Assembly (NCBI GenBank): GCA_022616655.1
Contig: JAKEEJ010000034.1
Location: 1-12,016 of the forward strand
DNA: 12,016 nt
Reading direction: 5' to 3'
Source: Nevskiales bacterium
GTDB taxonomy: Bacteria > Pseudomonadota > Gammaproteobacteria > Nevskiales > Nevskiaceae
The translations under genes were made by a program, and so were the position numbers. The stretch's first letter is position 1. Each line of letters opens with the position of its first letter. Positions 6,416-12,016 of the stretch are shown piece after piece. Below the pieces are notes generated by a model. That model did not search any database. It was not told where the DNA came from and saw nothing but the letters and a program-made list of their open reading frames with translations.

Positions 6416-8428
6416 TTAAAGCAAGGGCACCAGCAGCAGCGCCACGATGTTGATGATCTTGATCAGGGGGTTGATGGCCGGACCGGCCGTGTCCTTGTAA
6501 GGATCGCCGACAGTATCGCCGGTGACGGCAGCCTTGTGCGTTTCAGAACCCTTGCCGCCGAAGTGACCGTCTTCGATGTACTTCTTGGCATTGTCCCAGG
6601 CACCGCCGCCGGTGGTCATCGAAATGGCCACAAACAGGCCGGTGACGATGGTGCCAATCAGCACGCCGCCAAGCGCCTTGGGGCCGAGAATCAGGCCGAC
6701 CAGCACGGGCACCAGGATGGGCAGCAGCGAAGGCAGAATCATTTCCTTGATGGCGGCCTTGGTCAGCATGTCCACCGCCACGCCGTATTGCGGTTTGGCC
6801 TTGCCTTCCATGATGCCCTTGATCTCCCTGAACTGGCGGCGCACCTCGACGACCACCGTGCCCGCGGCGCGGCCGACCGCTTCCATCGCCATGGCGCCGA
6901 ACAGGTAGGGCACCAGGCCGCCGATGAACAGGCCGATGATGACCATGTGGTCGGACAGGTCAAAGGTAATGGATTGACCGTTCGCGCTCAGGTTGTGGGT
7001 GTAATCCGCGAACAGCACCAGCGCGGCCAGGCCGGCCGAACCGATGGCGTAGCCCTTGGTGACGGCTTTGGTGGTATTGCCGACCGCGTCGAGCGGGTCG
7101 GTGATGTTGCGGATTTCCCTGGGCAGCTTGGACATTTCAGCGATGCCGCCGGCGTTGTCGGTGATCGGGCCGTAGGCGTCGAGCGCCACGATCATGCCCG
7201 TCATCGAAAGCATCGCTGTCGCAGCGATGGCGATGCCGTACAGGCCGGCCAGCTCGAAGGCGCCGAAGATCGCCGCGCAGACCGCGAGCACCGGCAGTGC
7301 AGTGGATTTCATGGAGACGCCAAGGCCGGCGATGATGTTGGTGCCGTGTCCGGTCTGCGAAGCGGCGGCGATGTGCTGCACCGGCTTGAAGTGGGTGCCG
7401 GTGTAATACTCGGTGATCCACATAATCGCACCGGTCAGCGCCAGGCCGATCAGTGTGCACCCGTACAGGTTCAGCCAGTGGGATCCCATCAGCTGCTGGG
7501 TCACCGGGATGAAAGCCACGGCGGCGATCGCGCCGGACACGATCACACCCTTGTAGAGCGCGCCCATGATCTTGTTGCCCTCGCCGGTGGACACGAAGAA
7601 CGTGCCGATGATGGAGCCAATGATGGACACACCGCCCAGCACCAGGGGATACAACACGGCGTTCGGACCGAGCGTGGACGCCAGCAAACCGCCCAGCACC
7701 ATCGTCGCGACGACGGTGACGGCATAGGTTTCAAATAAATCGGCCGCCATGCCGGCGCAGTCGCCGACGTTGTCGCCGACGTTGTCGGCGATCACCGCCG
7801 GATTGCGCGGATCGTCCTCGGGAATGCCGGCTTCCACCTTGCCGACCAGGTCGGCGCCCACGTCGGCGCCCTTGGTGAAGATGCCGCCGCCCAGACGCGC
7901 AAAGATTGAAATCAGCGAGCCGCCGAACGCCAGACCCACCAGCGCGTGCAGCGCGGTGTCTTCGCTGGCGCCCAGGCATTTGACGACCCCGTAGTACCCG
8001 GCCACGCCGAGCAGACCCAGCCCCACCACCAGCAGGCCGGTGATGGCCCCGCCGCGGAAGGCTACCGCGAGCGCCGCGTTCATGCCGTCATGGGCGGCCT
8101 GGGCCGTGCGCACGTTGGCGCGCACCGAGATGTTCATGCCGATGTAGCCGGTGGCGCCGGACAGCAGTGCGCCGATCAGAAAACCGACGGCGGTGTACCC
8201 GTCGAGCACAATCCCCAGGGCCACGAACAGCACCGCGCCGACCAGACCGATGGTCATGTACTGACGGTTGAGATAGGCCATGGCGCCTTCCTGTATGGCG
8301 GCGGCAATGCTCTGCATGGTTTTGTTGCCGGCCGGCCTGGCCAGAATCCAGCGCACGGACAGCACGCCATACCCAATTGCGGCCAGGGCGCAGCCCAGCG
8401 CGATCCAGAGACCATAGTCAACCAGCAT
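6416..8428 (-). CDS. hppA: Membrane-bound proton-pumping pyrophosphatase, K+-independent type
   Basis: The enzyme hydrolyses cytoplasmic pyrophosphate and pumps H+ across the inner membrane, or makes PPi in reverse. It has 670 residues with many hydrophobic helices, as expected for a bacterial H+-PPase of about 16 helices. The substrate site is complete: [11 protein letters not shown] (189-199), then the Asp-rich [18 protein letters not shown] (216-233), [16 protein letters not shown] (417-432) and [18 protein letters not shown] (637-654). [10 protein letters not shown] (450-459) carries Lys at 454 and Thr at 457, the signature that separates K+-independent from K+-dependent (GNTTAA) enzymes. 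The frame is open to 8464, but the ATG at 8428 is preferred: AGGGGA lies 5 nt upstream and the protein then starts [12 protein letters not shown]. The pfp gene, another PPi enzyme, lies 2.2 kb upstream on the same strand. Confidence 0.97.
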   Translation of the reverse strand: MLVDYGLWIALGCALAAIGYGVLSVRWILARPAGNKTMQSIAAAIQEGAMAYLNRQYMTIGLVGAVLFVALGIVLDGYTAVGFLIGALLSGATGYIGMNISVRANVRTAQAAHDGMNAALAVAFRGGAITGLLVVGLGLLGVAGYYGVVKCLGASEDTALHALVGLAFGGSLISIFARLGGGIFTKGADVGADLVGKVEAGIPEDDPRNPAVIADNVGDNVGDCAGMAADLFETYAVTVVATMVLGGLLASTLGPNAVLYPLVLGGVSIIGSIIGTFFVSTGEGNKIMGALYKGVIVSGAIAAVAFIPVTQQLMGSHWLNLYGCTLIGLALTGAIMWITEYYTGTHFKPVQHIAAASQTGHGTNIIAGLGVSMKSTALPVLAVCAAIFGAFELAGLYGIAIAATAMLSMTGMIVALDAYGPITDNAGGIAEMSKLPREIRNITDPLDAVGNTTKAVTKGYAIGSAGLAALVLFADYTHNLSANGQSITFDLSDHMVIIGLFIGGLVPYLFGAMAMEAVGRAAGTVVVEVRRQFREIKGIMEGKAKPQYGVAVDMLTKAAIKEMILPSLLPILVPVLVGLILGPKALGGVLIGTIVTGLFVAISMTTGGGAWDNAKKYIEDGHFGGKGSETHKAAVTGDTVGDPYKDTAGPAINPLIKIINIVALLLVPLL

Positions 8429-8484
8429 GTGATTCCCCTGTGGAATTAAAGTTTTTGGAGGCACGGCCCCCGTAAAGGCGGCGT

Positions 8485-8513
8485 AGTCTAGCGGCTATTT
8501 GTTACTGCCGGAA
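8485..8513 (-). promoter_or_regulatory. Candidate promoter of hppA
   Basis: The minus strand has a TAGACT -10 box (8485-8490), identical to the one before rpmE, with TTCCGG 17 bp upstream as a poor -35. Transcription would start near 8478, about 50 nt before the hppA ATG. Confidence 0.35.
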
Positions 8514-8568
8514 GGCGGTAGGGCTCCCGCCTTTGCGCCGGTTCACCGTCGGCGCTAACGTAAGCGCC
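8512..8568 (+). other. Two inverted repeats in the leader of the YceI gene
   Basis: The 163-bp divergent gap between hppA and the YceI gene contains two potential hairpins. AAGGCGG/CCGCCTT (8512-8518 and 8527-8533, 8-nt loop) and GGCGCT/AGCGCC (8551-8556 and 8563-8568, 6-nt loop) have perfect arms. A weak sigma-70-like pair, TTGCGC (8533-8538) and TAACGT (8556-8561) with a 17-bp spacer, overlaps them. They could be operator sites or RNA structures. I recognise no known riboswitch. Confidence 0.3.
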
Positions 8569-8591
8569 CTTGCATCTGCCGGGAGTCTCCT

Positions 8592-9299
8592 ATGAAACCT
8601 TCGCGCATGGCGGCCGTCGCTCTTGCTTTCGGAGTTGCGGTCGCGAGTCTCGTCGCCTGTTCAAAATCGGATGCGCCGTCCGGGGCTCCGTCCGCCTCGG
8701 CGGCCGCGGAGATCAAGGCCCCGGCCGGGACCTATATGCTGGACCCCAATCATTCAAGCCTCAGCTTCAGTCTCAGCCATTTGGGTTTGTCCAATTACGT
8801 CGCACGCTTCACGCGTTATACGGTCATGCTCACACTGGAGCCCGCCGATCTCGCCACCTCTTCGGTCACCGCGACGATGGAGTCCGCCTCGGTGCGGACG
8901 GATTTTTCCGGCGATTACAAGGGTGCGCACAAGGATTCTCCCTACCCGTCCTGGGACGAGGACCTGGCGCAAAGTCCCAAGTTCTTCAACGCGGGCCAGT
9001 ATCCCCAGATTGCATTTCAGTCAACCCGGGTGGAGCCCACCGGTCCGGGTACGATGCGCATCACGGGGGATCTCACCCTGCTGGGACAGACCCGTCCGGT
9101 GACGCTGGAGGCCCGGGTGGTTGGCTCGGTGGCCGTTCACCCGTTTACCCAACGCGGCGCCCTCGGGTTCTCGGCGACCGGCGTCCTCAAACGTTCGGAA
9201 TTCGGGATGATGCATCTGCTGAATCCCTTGCTGGTCGGTGACGAGGTCACGGTGCACTTCGAGGGCGAATTCAATCAGGTGGTCACTCCGGCGAGCTGA
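8592..9299 (+). CDS. YceI-family lipoprotein
   Basis: A predicted periplasm-facing lipoprotein of 235 residues. The signal peptide ends in LVAC (20-23), followed by a Ser/Ala-rich linker. The YceI domain spans about residues 45-230, with the family start GTYMLDPNHSSLSFSLSH (46-63), ARFTRYTVMLTLEP, the central WDEDLAQSPKFFNAGQYPQIAF (121-142), the LTLLGQTRPVTLEA hairpin, and an FGM-containing end. YceI proteins form a lipocalin-like barrel that binds isoprenoid-type lipids such as polyprenyl chains; the ligand here is not known. The ribosome site GGGAG lies 6 nt before the ATG. It is 7 bp upstream of the b561-YceI fusion gene and very likely co-transcribed. E. coli yceI is secreted but not lipid-anchored, so the lipobox is a difference. 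Confidence 0.93.
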   Translation: MKPSRMAAVALAFGVAVASLVACSKSDAPSGAPSASAAAEIKAPAGTYMLDPNHSSLSFSLSHLGLSNYVARFTRYTVMLTLEPADLATSSVTATMESASVRTDFSGDYKGAHKDSPYPSWDEDLAQSPKFFNAGQYPQIAFQSTRVEPTGPGTMRITGDLTLLGQTRPVTLEARVVGSVAVHPFTQRGALGFSATGVLKRSEFGMMHLLNPLLVGDEVTVHFEGEFNQVVTPAS

Positions 9300-9306
9300 G
9301 TCTCCG

Positions 9307-10584
9307 ATGTCAACGGAGACTCAGCGCTACACCGCGGTTGCCATTGTTCTGCACTGGGCGATGGCCGTCGCCCTGCTGGGCAATCTGCTGGTCGGTGTCT
9401 GGATGCACGACGCCATCGAGGTGGCCGGCACGCAGGCGCGCGCCATCGCCGCGTTCCAGCTGCACAAATCGCTGGGTCTCACGATTCTGCTTCTGAGTCT
9501 CCTGCGGCTCGGCTGGCGCTGTGCGCACACGCCGCCGCCCCTGCCGGCGGGCATGCCCGCGTGGGAGGCGTTCGCCGCCCGGGCCACCCACTGGGCGTTC
9601 TACGGCCTGATGATTGGCCTGCCGCTCAGCGGCTGGCTGTACGTCTCCACCCAGTGGCGGCACGCGGCGCCGCTGAACGTTCCCACGCTCTGGTTTGGAT
9701 TGTTCGAAGTGCCGCATCTGTTCGGCCTGAATCAGACGTCCCCGTCGCTGCGCCAGTCCTGGGCGGAATGGACCGTTGAGACGCACGAGCTTCTGGCCTG
9801 GGGTGTGGTGGTGTTGCTGGTGTTACACGTTGCCGCCGCACTGAAACACCATTTTCTGAATCGCGACGCGGTGCTGGCCCATATGGTTCCGTGGATTCGC
9901 GTACCGGATGAGCCCGCGCCGCCCCGGAGTGTGGGCCGCCGTCTGGTGCTGGCCGCCGGTTTTGCGGCGATTCTGATCGGGACGGTGGCCTTCGCCTGGG
10001 CTTTGCTGCGTCCGCTCCCGCTTTCGGGCGCGGCCGCTGTGCGTGGCGAATCCCGGATCACGAACGCGCCGGAGGCCAACTGGGCGGTGGTGCCCGCCGC
10101 CAGTGAAATCACTTTTTCGGGCGAACACGCCGGCGTGGCGTTTCGCGGGCGCTTTACCCGCTGGCAGGCGGACCTCCGCTTCCACCCCGACGACCTCGCG
10201 CGCTCGCGGATCGAGGGGCGGTTTGAAACCGCCTCGGCCACCGACGGCGTGCCCTTGCACGACGAATCCCTGCCGCAGCCCGAATGGTTCGACTCGGCAC
10301 GCCACCCGCTGGCGATTTTCCGCAGTACGGGCCTTGTGCCCCGTGGTGAAAATACCTACGCCGTCGAGGGGGTGCTGGTCATCAAAAACCGCGAGATTCC
10401 GGTTGCGCCGCTGACGCTGGAGCGCTCGGGCGATTCGATGACAATCCGGGGCCGCGTCGAGGTGGACCGGCGCACGGCCGACCTCGGCATGGAATCCGAC
10501 CCGGATGCGCAATATGTCTCGCGCGAAATCGTAGTGGAGGTCCGCGTCGAAGCGCGGCCTAATTTGTCATTCCGAACGCAGTGA
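9307..10584 (+). CDS. Cytochrome b561 fused to a C-terminal YceI domain
   Basis: A predicted inner-membrane heme protein of 425 residues with a periplasmic lipid-binding domain. Residues 9-195 are a cytochrome b561 domain with four hydrophobic helices. Likely heme ligands are H16 (VLHWAM), H53 (QLHKSLG), H160 (ETHELLAW) and H174 (VLHVAA); the 13-residue gap between the last two is typical of the family. A fifth helix (212-233) leads to a YceI domain (about 258-416), with ITFSGEHAGVAFRGRF (268-283), a central PEWFDSARHPLAIFRST (325-341) and LVIKNREIPV. The frame is open from 9238, but the ATG at 9307 starts MSTETQRYTAVAIVLHWAM, as b561 proteins do. The GAG of the preceding stop region may serve as a weak ribosome site. 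E. coli keeps b561 (yceJ) and yceI as separate genes. The last six or seven codons come from a repeat element. Confidence 0.93.
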   Translation: MSTETQRYTAVAIVLHWAMAVALLGNLLVGVWMHDAIEVAGTQARAIAAFQLHKSLGLTILLLSLLRLGWRCAHTPPPLPAGMPAWEAFAARATHWAFYGLMIGLPLSGWLYVSTQWRHAAPLNVPTLWFGLFEVPHLFGLNQTSPSLRQSWAEWTVETHELLAWGVVVLLVLHVAAALKHHFLNRDAVLAHMVPWIRVPDEPAPPRSVGRRLVLAAGFAAILIGTVAFAWALLRPLPLSGAAAVRGESRITNAPEANWAVVPAASEITFSGEHAGVAFRGRFTRWQADLRFHPDDLARSRIEGRFETASATDGVPLHDESLPQPEWFDSARHPLAIFRSTGLVPRGENTYAVEGVLVIKNREIPVAPLTLERSGDSMTIRGRVEVDRRTADLGMESDPDAQYVSREIVVEVRVEARPNLSFRTQ

Positions 10585-10636
10585 GGAATCTCGCTTTTCT
10601 GTAGCCAGATTCCTCGCCTTCGGCTCGGAATGACAA
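10563..10636. repeat. GTCATTCCG-type palindromic repeat, full copy
   Basis: A 74-bp imperfect palindrome with perfect outer arms TTGTCATTCCGA (10564-10575) and TCGGAATGACAA (10625-10636), and perfect inner arms GAGGAATCT (10583-10591) and AGATTCCTC (10607-10615). It fills the gap between two convergent stops and overlaps the end of the b561-YceI gene (TGA at 10582-10584). From memory, elements with TTGTCATTCCGA and GAGGAATCT cores occur in many unrelated bacterial genomes. The folded RNA could slow or end transcription from both sides, but no clear U-tract follows. Confidence 0.75.
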
Positions 10637-10637
10637 C

Positions 10638-11906
10638 TCACTTCTTTAGCTCAAACGCCGGGCACTTCTTCGCCACGGGCGCGTTTTTCAGTGTGACGTA
10701 CTGCGGCAGTCCCTTGCGGTAGGGCGGGTAGTCCTCGCCTTCAATCAGTGGCGCGAGATAGCGGCGGCATTCCTCGGTGATGTGAAATCCGTCGGCGCTG
10801 ATGAATTCGCGCGGCATTTTCTTTTCGACGTTGGCGACTTTTTCCAGCGGCACGTCGCCCACGCCCCAGGCGTACGGCGAGTCGGATTGGCGCGCGAGGG
10901 ACACCATCACGCCGGACTTTCCGGCCAGGGCCAGTTCCACGGCGTGCCGGCCGACCGCGTAGGACTGTTCGAGGTCGGTTTTGCTGGCGATGTGGCGCGC
11001 GGCGCGCATCAGGTAGTCGGCGATGGCGTAGTGGTATTTCAAGTTCAGCTTGGATTTGATCAGCGTCGCCAGCGACGCAGCGACGCCGCCCAGCTGGGTG
11101 TGGCCGAAGGCATCCACCGTCCCGGCGTCGGCGACGAATTTCCCGTCCGGATTCTTGATGCCCTCGCTGGCGACAATCGTGCACCAGCCGATCTTTTTGA
11201 CCGTCGCGTCCACTTTGGCCAGGAATTTTTCCGCGTCGAACCCGATTTCGGGGAACAGAATCACCTGCGGGCCGTCGCCTTCTTTTTCGGCGGCGAGGCC
11301 GCCGGCCGCCGCCGTCCAGCCGGCGTGGCGTCCCATGACTTCCAGGATGAACACCCTGGTCGAGGTTTTGGCCATGCTGGCCAGATCGAAGCTCGCCTCG
11401 CGGATGGAGACCGCCGTGTACTTCGCCACCGAGCCGAAGCCGGGGCAGGTGTCGGTGAGCGGCAGGTCGTTGTCCATGGTCTTGGGGACGTGAATAGCCT
11501 GCAGGGGATAACCCAGCTGGACGCCGAGCTGGGAAATCTTGAGACAGGTATCGGCCGAATCGCCACCGCCGTTGTAGAAGAAGGTGCCGATGTCATGGGC
11601 CTTGAACACCTGGATCAGTCGCTCATACTCGGCTCTGTTTTTGTCAAAGCCCTTGAGCTTGTAACGACAGGAGCCGAAGGCGCCGGCCGGTGTGTACTTC
11701 AGCGCGGCAATCGCCTCCGGACTCTCCTGGGACGTATCAATCAGGTCCTCGGTCAGCGCGCCGATAATGCCGTTGCGGCCCGCGTAGACCGTGCCGATCC
11801 GGTCCGGGTGTCGGCGCGCCGTTTCGAGCACGCCGGCCGCGGAGGCGTTGATGACGGCGGTGACCCCACCCGATTGTGCGTAAAAGGCGTTGCGCGGCTT
11901 TGACAT
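10638..11906 (-). CDS. pfp: Phosphofructokinase, pyrophosphate-dependent type
   Basis: The enzyme interconverts fructose-6-phosphate plus PPi with fructose-1,6-bisphosphate plus phosphate, reversibly, in the cytoplasm. It has 422 residues, longer than the roughly 320 of E. coli PfkA and usual for this PFP group. Seen: AQSGGVTAVINAS (10-22), YNGGGDSADT (111-120), VPKTMDNDLPLTDTCPGFGS (140-159) with the catalytic D145, MGRHAGW (191-197) and SEG (248-250). D116 and K142 stand where ATP-dependent enzymes have two glycines (G104 and G124 in E. coli), the accepted mark of PPi use. The frame is open to 12005, but homology begins at MSKPRNAFYAQSGG, so the ATG at 11906 is chosen although no ribosome site precedes it. 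The hppA gene lies 2.2 kb downstream on the same strand. Confidence 0.95.
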   Translation of the reverse strand: MSKPRNAFYAQSGGVTAVINASAAGVLETARRHPDRIGTVYAGRNGIIGALTEDLIDTSQESPEAIAALKYTPAGAFGSCRYKLKGFDKNRAEYERLIQVFKAHDIGTFFYNGGGDSADTCLKISQLGVQLGYPLQAIHVPKTMDNDLPLTDTCPGFGSVAKYTAVSIREASFDLASMAKTSTRVFILEVMGRHAGWTAAAGGLAAEKEGDGPQVILFPEIGFDAEKFLAKVDATVKKIGWCTIVASEGIKNPDGKFVADAGTVDAFGHTQLGGVAASLATLIKSKLNLKYHYAIADYLMRAARHIASKTDLEQSYAVGRHAVELALAGKSGVMVSLARQSDSPYAWGVGDVPLEKVANVEKKMPREFISADGFHITEECRRYLAPLIEGEDYPPYRKGLPQYVTLKNAPVAKKCPAFELKK

Positions 11907-12016
11907 GCGGGAGGATCGTAGATAAAGGCCAAATAGCATACTGAAAACGGCGCTTGTTTCGCAGGCCGCGAACGGGTACCGTTGGGTCCGCTGCGGCGCG
12001 AACACACCGAACCGGC

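Noticed and set aside
6536..7738. 400-codon open frame antisense to hppA
   Set aside because: It is His/Gly/Arg-rich low-complexity protein typical of the complement of a GC-rich membrane gene. HppA on the other strand is certain.
10563..10636. Insertion sequence or integron attachment site
   Set aside because: There is no transposase, no target duplication seen and no attC-type conserved core. It is better explained as a small palindromic repeat.
10782..11903. 373-codon open frame antisense to pfp
   Set aside because: It is a mirror of a certain gene in GC-rich DNA, with no recognisable motif.

Overview
The window is a GC-rich chromosomal segment, probably from a gammaproteobacterium. Evidence for that is indirect: a fructokinase of the E. 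coli Mak type, a YceI/cytochrome b561 pair like E. coli yceI-yceJ, SPOR-domain envelope proteins, and PPi-linked glycolytic enzymes of the kind described in gammaproteobacterial methylotrophs. The species cannot be named from sequence alone. Coding density is very high, with no gene-free stretch over about 165 bp. I see no tRNA, rRNA, CRISPR array, prophage or insertion sequence.

Layout. Positions 1-567 hold the 3' end of proB (glutamate 5-kinase). It runs tail to tail into rpmE (ribosomal protein bL31, minus strand), with the stop codons overlapping. A short divergent promoter region separates rpmE from a two-gene unit: a lipoprotein alpha/beta hydrolase and gpmA (phosphoglycerate mutase), joined by an ATGA overlap. 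A conserved gene of unknown function follows on the minus strand. Divergent from it is a MazEF-type toxin-antitoxin pair (3160-3721) and then mak, a ROK-family sugar kinase.

From 4738 to 8428 the minus strand carries hppA (a membrane proton-pumping pyrophosphatase with the K+-independent signature) followed by a lipoprotein with SPOR-FecR-SPOR architecture. On the plus strand, 8592-10584 holds a secreted YceI lipoprotein and a cytochrome b561 fused to a second YceI domain. The last gene, on the minus strand, is a PPi-type phosphofructokinase (pfp).

Functional themes. (1) Sugar phosphate and PPi metabolism: Mak phosphorylates a hexose, Pfp interconverts fructose-6-P and fructose-1,6-bisP using PPi, GpmA acts in lower glycolysis, and HppA couples PPi to a proton gradient. 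(2) Cell envelope: three predicted lipoproteins (hydrolase, FecR/SPOR, YceI) and a membrane cytochrome. (3) A small plasmid- or island-style toxin-antitoxin pair among housekeeping genes.

A palindromic GTCATTCCG-type repeat fills the gap between the convergent b561-YceI and pfp genes and supplies the last codons of the former. A half copy lies between mazF and mak. I did not find a clearly new multi-gene system. The least explained items are the HxxCH protein of unknown function, the SPOR-FecR-SPOR lipoprotein and the doubled YceI arrangement.
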